Of a stretch of 16,199 nt of DNA, positions 7,410 through 15,543 are shown piece after piece; positions within the stretch are counted from its first letter, which is position 1; every line of letters begins with the position of its first letter. Both the position numbers and the translations under genes were made by a program. The notes below the pieces were generated by a model, which was given only the letters and a program-made list of their open reading frames with translations, searched no databases and had not been told where the DNA came from. Source of the stretch: Verrucomicrobiales bacterium (GTDB taxonomy: Bacteria; Verrucomicrobiota; Verrucomicrobiia; Verrucomicrobiales; Verrucomicrobiaceae). The DNA lies in NCBI GenBank assembly GCA_003506995.1, contig DNXB01000149.1:1-16199 (forward strand), given 5' to 3'.

Positions 7410-8409
7410 CCGCCGCCACTTCCTCGCCGGGCTTCCAGCGTTTGGGTTTTTCTCCGTTCAAGCTGCAGAAGAGACGCCGCTGCAAGACATCGTCTTCGGC
7501 TCCTGCCTCGACACGCATCAGCACCCCATGCTCGACCGCACGCTGACGCTGCCGCGTGATCTGTTCCTTTTCATGGGCGACAACATTTACGCCGACAAAG
7601 GCGGCATCCCGATGATGCAGGAGAAGTATGCGCTGCTGAAAAACAGCCGCTTCTTCCGTGGATTGAAGAACAAGCCCATCCTCGCCACCTGGGATGATCA
7701 CGACTTTGGCCTCAACGACGGTGGAGCCGAGTATGCGCAGAAAAGGGATGCGCAGGCCGAGTTTTGGAACTGGCTCGACGAGCCAGTCAGCTCACCGCGT
7801 CGCAAACAAGAGGGGGTGTATCAATCGCAGACTTTTGGCCCTGTGGGCAAACGTGCGCAGGTCATCCTGCTCGACACACGCTACTTCCGCAGTCCGATGA
7901 AGAAGGTGCCGAAGGACAAAGCCATGCTCGGCGGCACTGCGGTGCCGACAGACGATGAATCCACCACCATCCTCGGTGAGGCGCAGTGGCGCTGGCTCGA
8001 AAAAGTGCTCCAGGAGCCTGCGGAACTGCGAATCATCGTCTCCAGCATCCAATTCGCCCCTGAGGCTCACGGCGGCGAGTCCTGGGCGAATTTCCCCCAT
8101 GAGCAGCGGCGTATGCTGAAGCTGCTCAACGGCCACAAGGCCGTGATTTTGAGCGGTGACCGGCATTGGTGCGAGTTTTCCCACCACGGCGTCTTCGATT
8201 TCACCTCCAGCTCCATGACGCAGAAGCACCCACGCGGCACGCCGACCCTCAACAAGCATCGACTCATCCCCAAGACCTACCATCTGCCGAATGTCGGCCA
8301 TCTGCGACTCGATTGGGAGGCGGCCACATTCACTGCAAAAGTCATTGCCGAGGACGGCGAGGCGAAGATCACGTATCAAGCGGCGTTCACTGATCTGCTG
8401 GTCCGCTAA
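7390..8409 (+). CDS. Tat-exported PhoD-like phosphatase/metallophosphoesterase
   Basis: A 339-aa protein with a twin-arginine signal peptide (SNRRHFLAGL, Arg8-Arg9, hydrophobic core to about residue 25), so folded before export, as usual for PhoD enzymes. Metal-ligand motifs appear in family order: FMGDNIY (61-67), WDDHDFG (101-107), LDTRYFR (161-167), QFAPEAHGGESW (221-232) and SGDRHW (255-260). PhoD hydrolases cleave phosphomonoesters or phosphodiesters with Fe/Ca-type centres. At 339 aa it is shorter than classical PhoD (about 550), matching the compact PVC branch that lacks the N-terminal extension. It overlaps the previous gene by 20 bases and ends three bases before the next, so it is probably co-transcribed. 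Substrate unknown: phosphate scavenging or phosphate removal from a glycan are both possible. Confidence 0.85.
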   Translation: MPNFKSNRRHFLAGLPAFGFFSVQAAEETPLQDIVFGSCLDTHQHPMLDRTLTLPRDLFLFMGDNIYADKGGIPMMQEKYALLKNSRFFRGLKNKPILATWDDHDFGLNDGGAEYAQKRDAQAEFWNWLDEPVSSPRRKQEGVYQSQTFGPVGKRAQVILLDTRYFRSPMKKVPKDKAMLGGTAVPTDDESTTILGEAQWRWLEKVLQEPAELRIIVSSIQFAPEAHGGESWANFPHEQRRMLKLLNGHKAVILSGDRHWCEFSHHGVFDFTSSSMTQKHPRGTPTLNKHRLIPKTYHLPNVGHLRLDWEAATFTAKVIAEDGEAKITYQAAFTDLLVR

Positions 8410-8412
8410 AAC

Positions 8413-10539
8413 ATGCGCCTCGTCATTCCATTCACCCTCCTTTCCTCCCTCGGCGTCCTCGCCGCGGAGAACCGCGTCGAGTTCAATCGCGACATCCGCC
8501 CGATCCTCGCCTCAAAGTGCTACGCCTGCCACGGGCCTGATGAAGACAAGCGCGAGGCGGATCTGCGGCTCGATGTGCGCGCGGAGGCGGTCAAAGAGGC
8601 GATAAAGCCGGGTAAACCGGACGACAGCGAGTTCTGGCATCGCATCAGCACCACCGAGCCGGATGATGTGATGCCGCCGCCCTCCTCTCCGAAGCAGCTC
8701 ACGAAAGCGGAACGCAATCTCTTCCGCCGCTGGATCGCGGAGGGTGCCGAATACCAGGACCACTGGGCTTTTGTGCCGATCCAACGGGCCATCGTGCCGC
8801 CTTCAAAGCGCAAGAACCCCATCGACGCCTTCATTGAGCGCGAACTCGCCAAACATGATCTCAAGCCCGCTGCCGAGGCCGATCCCATCACGCTGATCCG
8901 CCGCGTCTTCCTCGATCTTACCGGTCTGCCGCCCACTTCATCCGACTTGTCGGACTCGTCCGACTGGTCCGACGGAAAGTATGCCGCGTTGGTGGATCGC
9001 CTGCTCGCTTCGCCCAATTTCGGGGAGCGCTGGGCGCGTCACTGGCTGGACATGGCCCGCTACGCCGACAGCAACGGCTTTCTCGGCGACGGTCTGCGCC
9101 CGAATGCCTGGCGCTATCGCGACTGGGTCATCGACGCGATCAACCGTGACCTGCCGTTTAACCAGTTCACCATTGAACAGATCGCCGGTGACCTCCTGCC
9201 GAATCCCACGCTCGCACAGCTCACCGCCAGCGGCTTCCATCGCAATGCCGCGCTGAACACCGAGGCGGGCGTGGACAAGGAGGAGGCACGTTTCCAAAAC
9301 CTCGCCGACCGCGTGAACACCACCGGTCGCGTGTGGATGGGCCTCACCGTCGGCTGTGCGCAGTGCCACACGCACAAATACGACCCGATCACCATCCGCG
9401 ACTACTACAGCTTCTACGCCTTCTTCAACAACACCGCAGACCTAGACGAGCCGCAGACCAAGGCACCCGCTCTGGCCGAGGTGATGAAGGATCGCCGCCA
9501 GACCTATGTCCACATGGCGGGCGATTACACCCGGCGGGGCCCCGATGTCATGCCCGCGAGCCTTTCGGCCCTGCCGCCGATGACAAAGCCCGCGCAGCCA
9601 GAGCCGAGCCGTCTCGATCTCGCCAACTGGCTCGTCTCACCGCAGCATCCGCTCACCAGCCGTGTTTCGGTGAACCACATCTGGAGCAAGCTCTTTGGTA
9701 TTGGCTTGGTCAGCACACCGGACGATTTTGGCGCCACTGGCGAGCCGCCATCGCATCCTGAACTGCTCGACTGGCTCGCCTCCGAGTTCATGCATCAGGG
9801 TTGGAGCCGCAAGCAGCTCATCAAGCTCATCGTCACCTCGGCCACCTACAAGCAATCCTCCACGCATCGCGAAGACATCGTCGTGCTCGATCCGCTGAAC
9901 CGCCTGCTCTCCCGCCAAAACCGCCTCCGTCTTGATGCTGAAATCCTGCGCGACTCCGTGCTCGCCGTCAGCGGCCTTTTAAAGCCCACCATCGGCGGAC
10001 CGAGCTTTCGCCCGCCGTTGCCGGAAGATGTGTTTGATGTCGGACGCTCGTCGAACTGGAAGGCCAGCCCTGGCGATGAAATTTACCGCCGCAGCCTCTA
10101 CATCATCACGCTGCGCAGCGTCTTGTATCCCATGCTCACCACCTTCGATGCGCCTGATGCCGCCGACGCCTGCGTGCGCCGCGAACGCAGCAACACACCG
10201 CTGCAAGCCCTCACCATGATGAACGACGGCGTCTTCGTCGAAGCGGCGCAATCGCTCGCTCTCCGCGTGTTGCGCCAAAGCCCCGCCGAAACGCCTAAAC
10301 GCCTGCAAAAGCTCTTCCACTTCGTTTTGAACCGCGAACCGCGCGCGGAAGAGCTTTCGCGGCTGCAAGCCTTCCACACCGAACAAAAGGCCCGTGTGCA
10401 AAAGGGAGGCGTTGAATCCCTCAAAGCCCTCGGAACTCATGAAAAGGCCGTTTCACCCTCCGAAGCCATCGAGGCGACCGCACTCGTCGCAACAGCGCGT
10501 GTGCTCATGAATCTCGACGAGTTCATCAATCGCCAGTAG
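8413..10539 (+). CDS. PSCyt1-DUF1549-DUF1553 (PSD1) diheme protein
   Basis: A 708-aa exported protein (signal MRLVIPFTLLSSLGVLAA). Haem-c motif CYACH (36-40) with the PSCyt1 lead FNRDIRPILASKC; then DUF1549 (PSCyt2, about 133-345), with LRRVFLDLTGLPP-like LIRRVFLDLTGLPP (161-174), FGERWARHWLDMARYADSNG (203-222) and a second haem motif CAQCH (315-319); then DUF1553 (PSD1, about 400-650) with SRLDLANWLVSP, EPPSHPELLDWLA and RSNTPLQALTMMND. These PVC proteins are thought to be periplasmic cytochromes, often next to DUF1501 proteins; none is here. Two oddities: a 9-base repeat codes SDL-SDS-SDW-SDG (177-188), and the DUF1549-DUF1553 linker is very short compared with the usual coiled-coil insert. 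Start three bases after the previous stop; no Shine-Dalgarno. Confidence 0.85.
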   Translation: MRLVIPFTLLSSLGVLAAENRVEFNRDIRPILASKCYACHGPDEDKREADLRLDVRAEAVKEAIKPGKPDDSEFWHRISTTEPDDVMPPPSSPKQLTKAERNLFRRWIAEGAEYQDHWAFVPIQRAIVPPSKRKNPIDAFIERELAKHDLKPAAEADPITLIRRVFLDLTGLPPTSSDLSDSSDWSDGKYAALVDRLLASPNFGERWARHWLDMARYADSNGFLGDGLRPNAWRYRDWVIDAINRDLPFNQFTIEQIAGDLLPNPTLAQLTASGFHRNAALNTEAGVDKEEARFQNLADRVNTTGRVWMGLTVGCAQCHTHKYDPITIRDYYSFYAFFNNTADLDEPQTKAPALAEVMKDRRQTYVHMAGDYTRRGPDVMPASLSALPPMTKPAQPEPSRLDLANWLVSPQHPLTSRVSVNHIWSKLFGIGLVSTPDDFGATGEPPSHPELLDWLASEFMHQGWSRKQLIKLIVTSATYKQSSTHREDIVVLDPLNRLLSRQNRLRLDAEILRDSVLAVSGLLKPTIGGPSFRPPLPEDVFDVGRSSNWKASPGDEIYRRSLYIITLRSVLYPMLTTFDAPDAADACVRRERSNTPLQALTMMNDGVFVEAAQSLALRVLRQSPAETPKRLQKLFHFVLNREPRAEELSRLQAFHTEQKARVQKGGVESLKALGTHEKAVSPSEAIEATALVATARVLMNLDEFINRQ
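8940..8975. repeat. four tandem 9-base units inside the PSD1 gene
   Basis: Units ATCCGACTT, GTCGGACTC, GTCCGACTG and GTCCGACGG follow each other without spacing; consensus GTCCGACTN. In the gene's frame each unit gives Ser-Asp-X, replacing the usual variable, acidic stretch after LTGLPPT in DUF1549. Because nine is a multiple of three, copy number can change without breaking the frame. The core GTCCGAC/GTCGGAC occurs in both orientations. Confidence 0.75.
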
Positions 10540-10548
10540 GCCGCTCTT

Positions 10549-11556
10549 ATGGTCATCACCGCCCTTGATCTCGACAAACCCGGCAAGCAGCAAGGTTTCC
10601 TCCAAGTCCCGTATTCCCACAACCTCGGTGGCTGGGCGAATGTGATGATCCCCATCACCGTCGTCGCTCGCGGCAAAGGGCCGACGGTGCTCGTGCTCGG
10701 CGGCAATCATGGCGACGAGTATCAGGGCCAGATCGCCATCATGAAACTCGCGCGGGAGTTGACGCCTGAGAAGGTCACAGGTCGCATCATACTCATTCCA
10801 TCGCTGAACTTGCCTGCGGCTCGTGCTGCGACTCGACTTTCGCCGCTCGATGGCATGAACATGAATCGTGCGTTTCCAGGCGATGCGGAAGGTCCGGTCA
10901 CCAGCCAGATCGCGCACTACCTGCGCACCGTGCTGTTTCCGATCAGCGACGTCGTCATCGACATCCACAGCGGCGGGCGCAGCATGGAGTTCATACCGTG
11001 TTCGCACATGCATCTCGTGCCAGATCGTGAGCAGCGGGCGAAGATGTTCGTCGCCATGCTCGCCTGGGGCACGGAGTTCTGCTTCATCTATGCCGACATT
11101 GCCGGAACGGGCCTGCTGCCGGTTGAAGCCGAGAACCAGGGCAAGCTCGTCATCACCACCGAATTAGGTGGAGGCGAATGCATTCCCGCCAGCGTGCATC
11201 GCATCGCGCAAAGTGGATTGAAGAATGTGCTCATTCATGTCGGCGCGCTCAAAGGTCGTGAACAGCCACGCAAAGCTCCCGCGATCATCACGCAGGCCAC
11301 GAATCGCGAAGACTACATCCTCGCGCCCGAGTCCGGCATCTTTGAAGTCACGGTCGATCTCGGAGCGAAGGTGAAAAAAGGCCAGGTCGTCGGCTGCATT
11401 CATCATCTGGAGCGTCCTGATCGAGCGCCGGAGGAGATCATCGCGCAGAGCGCCGGTTATCTCATCACCATGCGCGCCCCATGCCTCACGCAGCAGGGCG
11501 ATTGCGTCGCGGTGATCGCCAGACAAGTCAGTGTGCGCGAGGTGCTGCGCGCATGA
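10549..11556 (+). CDS. M14-family deacylase (succinylglutamate desuccinylase/aspartoacylase type, DoeB-like)
   Basis: A 335-aa cytoplasmic zinc hydrolase. Zinc ligands fit GGNHGDEYQG (His54, Glu57) and VIDIHSGG (His140); the catalytic glutamate is probably Glu205 in TTELGGGE; DGMNMNRAFPG (101-111) is the substrate loop. The C-terminus (about 255-325, ILAPESGIFEV, GAKVKKGQVVG) is a small beta-sandwich similar to biotinyl/lipoyl domains, as in longer family members. The layout resembles DoeB, which removes acetyl from N-acetyl-diaminobutyrate in ectoine breakdown, but no DoeA, DoeC or DoeD gene is visible, so the substrate is open: any N-acyl amino acid is possible. It begins nine bases after the PSD1 stop and shares an ATGA with the MFS gene, so import followed by deacylation is a reasonable inference. 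Confidence 0.8.
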   Translation: MVITALDLDKPGKQQGFLQVPYSHNLGGWANVMIPITVVARGKGPTVLVLGGNHGDEYQGQIAIMKLARELTPEKVTGRIILIPSLNLPAARAATRLSPLDGMNMNRAFPGDAEGPVTSQIAHYLRTVLFPISDVVIDIHSGGRSMEFIPCSHMHLVPDREQRAKMFVAMLAWGTEFCFIYADIAGTGLLPVEAENQGKLVITTELGGGECIPASVHRIAQSGLKNVLIHVGALKGREQPRKAPAIITQATNREDYILAPESGIFEVTVDLGAKVKKGQVVGCIHHLERPDRAPEEIIAQSAGYLITMRAPCLTQQGDCVAVIARQVSVREVLRA

Positions 11557-12782
11557 GCCGGGCAAAGTCAGCCGGTGCGCTCGTCGCCTTCATGTGGGTC
11601 GCGTATTTCCTGAACTACTGCGACCGGCAGGCGGTGTTCTCGATGTTTCCGTCGTTGAAGGCCGATCTCGGCATGACGGACCAGCAACTCGGCCTCACCG
11701 GCGCAATGTTTCTCTGGGTTTATGCCTTCGGCTGTCCCATCGCCGGTCAGCTCGCGGATCGTTTTTCAAAACGTCTGCTCGTCGTGCTCAGCCTTATCGT
11801 GTGGAGTCTCGTCACCGTCGCCACCGGCTTCGCAGGCTCCGCTTTCATGCTGCTCGGCCTGCGTGCCGCGATGGGCATCTCCGAGTCGCTCTTCATGCCC
11901 ACGGCCATCGCGCTGACGGCGAACGCGCATCCGCCGGAGCTGCGCTCGCGGGCCATCGCCGTGCTCACCACCGCGCAGATTGCGGGAACCGTTGCAGGCA
12001 GTTGGTTCGGCGGATGGATGGCGGATCGCGGTCAATGGCGCGGCGCGTTCTTTGTGCTCGGCGCGGTCGGGCTTCTCTACGCGGTGCCGTATTTTGCCTT
12101 CCTGCGTGGAGTGAATGAAAACCCCGCTGCTGAGACCGCCACGCCATCCAAATCCTTCGCCTTCCCGATCTTGCTCCGCGTGCGCACCTTCCTGCTGCTG
12201 TGCGTGGTGTTTCCCATCTTCGTCTTCGGCCTGTGGCTGCTCTACGGCTGGCTGCCCACTTTCCTCAAAGAGAAGTTCTCGCTCAATCAAGCCGATGCCG
12301 CCTTCAACGCCACGATCTACCTTCAACTGACGACCGCCATCGGCCTGCTCGGCGGCGGCGTGCTCGCGGACAAGCTCTATCGCCGTACGAAGGCCTCACG
12401 CCTCTGGCTCATGACCGCGAGCCTCATCCTTTGCGCGCCCTGCCTGCATTTCCTCGGCAGCAGCGACACCCTCGCCGTCACACGCATCGCCGCCGCGTCC
12501 TTTGGACTCTTCAGCGGACTTCTCATGGGCAACATCTTCCCCGCCGCTTTCGAAGTCGTTCCCGCCGACACCCGCGCCTCCGCCGTTGGCATTCTCAATT
12601 TCTGCGGTGCGATCATGTCCGGCTTCGCGGCTTTGTTTGGCGGCATGTGGAAACAGTCGCTCGGCATTGACCGCCTGCTTTCCATCACGGCATTGGCATA
12701 TCTCGCTGCGGGCATCGCGTTGATCGTTGGCATCAAGATGTTGTTTCCGCGCGATCTTGTTCAAACACAGGTCTCATCATGA
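11553..12782 (+). CDS. MFS transporter (ACS/hexuronate-like)
   Basis: A 409-aa inner-membrane carrier with about twelve hydrophobic segments in two halves separated by the loop near 186-202. Family signs: NYCDRQ at the end of TM1 (21-26), like the 'NYxDR' of anion:cation symporters; motif A GQLADRFSKR (65-74) and its second-half partner GGGVLADKLYRR (267-278). These carriers usually move sugar acids or organic anions with H+ or Na+. The start at 11553 follows the ATGA overlap with the deacylase and has GAGGTG eight bases upstream; the frame extends to 11481 but that part would be an unlikely polar leader. The stop overlaps the next start by ATGA too. Specificity cannot be read from sequence; its place between a deacylase and exported hydrolases suggests uptake of their product. 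Confidence 0.85.
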   Translation: MSRAKSAGALVAFMWVAYFLNYCDRQAVFSMFPSLKADLGMTDQQLGLTGAMFLWVYAFGCPIAGQLADRFSKRLLVVLSLIVWSLVTVATGFAGSAFMLLGLRAAMGISESLFMPTAIALTANAHPPELRSRAIAVLTTAQIAGTVAGSWFGGWMADRGQWRGAFFVLGAVGLLYAVPYFAFLRGVNENPAAETATPSKSFAFPILLRVRTFLLLCVVFPIFVFGLWLLYGWLPTFLKEKFSLNQADAAFNATIYLQLTTAIGLLGGGVLADKLYRRTKASRLWLMTASLILCAPCLHFLGSSDTLAVTRIAAASFGLFSGLLMGNIFPAAFEVVPADTRASAVGILNFCGAIMSGFAALFGGMWKQSLGIDRLLSITALAYLAAGIALIVGIKMLFPRDLVQTQVSS

Positions 12783-14587
12783 ATTTGAAATCCATCCTCG
12801 CTGCCGCACTCGCAGCCGCATTATTCAGTGGTGCCAGCCTTGCCGCTGAGCGCACCTTCAGCTTCACCGTTCTCGAAATCCCGGACATCCAGCGTGGCGC
12901 GGGCCTAGCCATCGTGATGCGCACGCCTTCGGGCAAGACCTTGCTCTACGACACCGGCACGGCGCATCCTGAGCGGCTTTCGTCCGATGGCTGGCTGGCG
13001 AAGTTCAATGCGGGGCGCGATGTCGTCGCGCCGCTGCTCAAGAAACAAGGAGTCACCAGCATTGACGGCGTCTTCATCAGCCACGCGCACTACGATCACT
13101 TCGGCGGCCTGCTGTGGCTGAAGGAGAACTTCGAGATCAAGAAGCTCATCGACTGCGGCTACACTTTCCACAGCGACAATCCTGACGACTATCGCGGCAC
13201 GAACAAAGAAGAACTCGATCACTACGACCGAGTGCGCGAGGAGTTCAAAGCACGCGGAGCGCACATCACCGCCACGGCGGGTGAGACGCTGAATCTCGAT
13301 CCCGATTTGAAGATCGAGGTCATCGTGCCGCCGAAGAGCTACTTCAAAGACCCGAAGATCACCACGCGGCCAAAGAACGACACGCCCTCGCACTTCCTCG
13401 TGAACGCCAACTCGCTCGCACTGCGCATTCAGTTCGGCGACATCGTTTTCCTGCTACCCGGCGACATCCAGACCGAGGACATCGAGGCGAGCCTTATGCC
13501 CTTCGTCGATAAGTCGAAACTCAAGTGCCACATCCTCGTCGCCCCTGGCCACGGCATTCATCCCATCGTGCCGGCCTTTGGCGAAGCGACCCATCCCGAG
13601 GTCTCCATCGCCAGTGTCTTCCCACGCTATGCCAAAGGCATCCGCTCCACCGTCACGCTGAAAGCACTCGGTGCCAAAACCTATGTCACAGGTCTGCACG
13701 GCACCGTGCAAGTCGTCACCAATGGCAAAACTTACCAAGTCACCTCCGAACGTGATGACACCGACAAGCCCGCCGTCACCCATCGCGTCCCGCTTTGGCC
13801 CGGCCAAGCACCGATTGGCGATGGCAAGTTCGAGGACAGCAACTTGGCACTCGAAGTCTTCCTGCCGCCTGCTGACAAGGCGAACGGCGCGGCCATCGTG
13901 CTCTGTCCCGGTGGCGGTTACATCCGCCACGTCACCGACCGCGAGGGCTATCCCATCGCGCAATGGCTCAACGAGCACGACATCGCTTGCGTCATCCTCG
14001 AGTATCGCCTTCCCGAGCTGCGTCATCAGGTGCCGCTGCTCGATGCCCAACGCGCCATCCGCCTCACTCGCGCCAATGCCGCCGCATGGAAGATCAATCC
14101 GCAGCGCATCGGCATCCTCGGCTTCTCCGCCGGTGGTCACGTCGCCTCGACAGCGCTCACGCATTTCAATGCGGGCGATCCCGCCTCCGCCGATGCCGTC
14201 GAGCGCCTGAGCTGCCGTCCCGATTTCGGCTGGCTCGTTTATCCCGTCGTCACCATGGGCGAATTCACGCACACTGGCTCCAAAGAGAAACTCATCGGCT
14301 CCAATGCCCCGCCGGACCTCCTGCGTCTTTACTCGAACGAAACCCAGATCACCGCCGACACACCGCCTGCTTTTCTCGCGCATGCTGTCGATGACAAGGC
14401 GGTGCCCATCGAGAACAGCCGCCAGTTCATCGCCGCAATGAAATCGCAGAATGTCCCTGTCGAACTCCTCGAACTCCCCAACGGAGGCCACGGTCTCAAC
14501 GGCTGCAAAGGTCCGCTCTGGGAGCAGTGGAAAGCTGCTGCGTTGAAATGGCTCGCGGCGCAGAAACTCATTCCTGCCACATCATGA
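12779..14587 (+). CDS. exported fusion of metallo-beta-lactamase-fold hydrolase and alpha/beta-hydrolase esterase
   Basis: A 602-aa protein with a Sec signal peptide (MNLKSILAAALAAALFSGAS, cut near Ala23). Residues about 25-320 are a metallo-beta-lactamase fold of ComEC/Rec2-like type: LLYDTGT, HAHYDHFGG (His102, His104, Asp106, His107), LPGDI (Asp229) and APGHGI (His258). Residues about 335-600 are a BD-FAE/Axe-like esterase: CPGGGY oxyanion loop (376-381), nucleophile Ser450 in GFSAGGH, acid Asp538 or Asp539 in AVDDKAVP, and His571 in NGGHGL. All catalytic residues of both halves are present, so both may be active. The linker has PLWPGQAPIGDG, which in free-standing PVC esterases begins the mature protein. 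ATGA overlaps join it to both neighbours. Substrate unknown; the esterase half is typical of acetyl-ester removal from glycans. Confidence 0.8.
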   Translation: MNLKSILAAALAAALFSGASLAAERTFSFTVLEIPDIQRGAGLAIVMRTPSGKTLLYDTGTAHPERLSSDGWLAKFNAGRDVVAPLLKKQGVTSIDGVFISHAHYDHFGGLLWLKENFEIKKLIDCGYTFHSDNPDDYRGTNKEELDHYDRVREEFKARGAHITATAGETLNLDPDLKIEVIVPPKSYFKDPKITTRPKNDTPSHFLVNANSLALRIQFGDIVFLLPGDIQTEDIEASLMPFVDKSKLKCHILVAPGHGIHPIVPAFGEATHPEVSIASVFPRYAKGIRSTVTLKALGAKTYVTGLHGTVQVVTNGKTYQVTSERDDTDKPAVTHRVPLWPGQAPIGDGKFEDSNLALEVFLPPADKANGAAIVLCPGGGYIRHVTDREGYPIAQWLNEHDIACVILEYRLPELRHQVPLLDAQRAIRLTRANAAAWKINPQRIGILGFSAGGHVASTALTHFNAGDPASADAVERLSCRPDFGWLVYPVVTMGEFTHTGSKEKLIGSNAPPDLLRLYSNETQITADTPPAFLAHAVDDKAVPIENSRQFIAAMKSQNVPVELLELPNGGHGLNGCKGPLWEQWKAAALKWLAAQKLIPATS

Positions 14588-15543
14588 ACACGACCCGCCG
14601 CCATCTTCTCCAAACCACCGTGGGTGCTGTGATCGGCTCGGCTGGCATCAACGCGCTCGCGGCAGATGCGCTCGCCCACGTCACGCTCCAGGCAGGCGAT
14701 CTCACCGCTGTCATTGGCGACAACTCCGCGCAAGGCGAACATCGCGCGGGCTACAACGGCGTGTGGAGTCTCCGACATGCCAAAGGCACGCGCAGCCTCT
14801 TCGTGCCAGCCGTCGCGGGATTGAACCTGGAGCACATCGTCACCGGCGAGCATCTGGAGGACTCGAAGATCTTCTTCGAGCCGCGCAACGCGCCCATACA
14901 TCTCACGCGCATCAGCGACACCGAGGCGGAACTGCATCAACCACCCACACCGACCTTCCACGTCGAAAGCTGGACGCGCTTCCGGCTCGTCGCGCCGCAT
15001 TACCTCGACATGGACTTCCGCTGCCGCGCCCATCGCGATGTCTTCCCGCGCGGCTACCTCTCGCTGTTCTGGGCCAGCTACATGAACGCCCCGGAGGACA
15101 AGAGCATGTATTTCCTCGGCGGACTCGACGCGCAGAAAGATATGTGGACGCAGTTCTGCACGCAGTGGCACAACGATCAGAGCACCGTGCGGCATCGCGA
15201 CGACCACTTCGAGATGACCTTCCCCGACGGCGGACGCGACACGCTCTTCAAGAGCCTATCGCGCTTCCGCTTCGACCAACCCTTCTTCTACGGCCACTTC
15301 GACGATCTCACCTGGATCGTCATGTTCGACCGCACGGAAGGCATCCGCCTCACGCACTCGCCCAGCGGCGGCGGTGCCAACGCGGCGCTGAAATCCACGA
15401 ACCCCGCCTGGGATTTCCAGTTCCTCATCCAAAAGCCCGAGCTGATGAGGGACTACGGCTTCAAAGTGCGCACCGCATTGCGTCCGCGCTGCTCGCGCGA
15501 TGAAATTCTCGACGAGTTCACGAAGTGGAAGGAGGCTAAATGA
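14584..15543 (+). CDS. Tat-exported protein of unknown family
   Basis: A 319-aa protein whose signal peptide has twin arginines (TTRRHLLQTT, Arg5-Arg6) and a hydrophobic stretch to about Ala26. I do not recognise the mature part. It looks beta-rich and aromatic-rich (FHVESWTRFRLVAPHYLDMD, LFWASYMNAP, DLTWIVMFDR), with many His, Asp and Arg residues and an SPSGGG loop near 260; this resembles a jelly-roll or galactose-mutarotase-like fold, which is a weak inference. Tat export suggests folding or cofactor binding before export. It sits between the fused esterase and another exported hydrolase, with ATGA overlaps at both ends, so it likely works on the same substrate. The frame is open from 14527, but the overlap and the RR motif favour ATG 14584. 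Confidence 0.75.
   Translation: MNTTRRHLLQTTVGAVIGSAGINALAADALAHVTLQAGDLTAVIGDNSAQGEHRAGYNGVWSLRHAKGTRSLFVPAVAGLNLEHIVTGEHLEDSKIFFEPRNAPIHLTRISDTEAELHQPPTPTFHVESWTRFRLVAPHYLDMDFRCRAHRDVFPRGYLSLFWASYMNAPEDKSMYFLGGLDAQKDMWTQFCTQWHNDQSTVRHRDDHFEMTFPDGGRDTLFKSLSRFRFDQPFFYGHFDDLTWIVMFDRTEGIRLTHSPSGGGANAALKSTNPAWDFQFLIQKPELMRDYGFKVRTALRPRCSRDEILDEFTKWKEAK
15529..15535 (+). promoter_or_regulatory. strong Shine-Dalgarno for the last hydrolase
   Basis: AAGGAGG ends four bases before ATG 15540, within the end of the preceding gene. One of two clear ribosome-binding sites in the window; it supports the start of a gene that has no stop here. Confidence 0.7.

Noticed and set aside
13454..14491. 345-aa open frame on the minus strand
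   Set aside because: It is antisense to the esterase half of the fusion, where all catalytic residues are on the plus strand.
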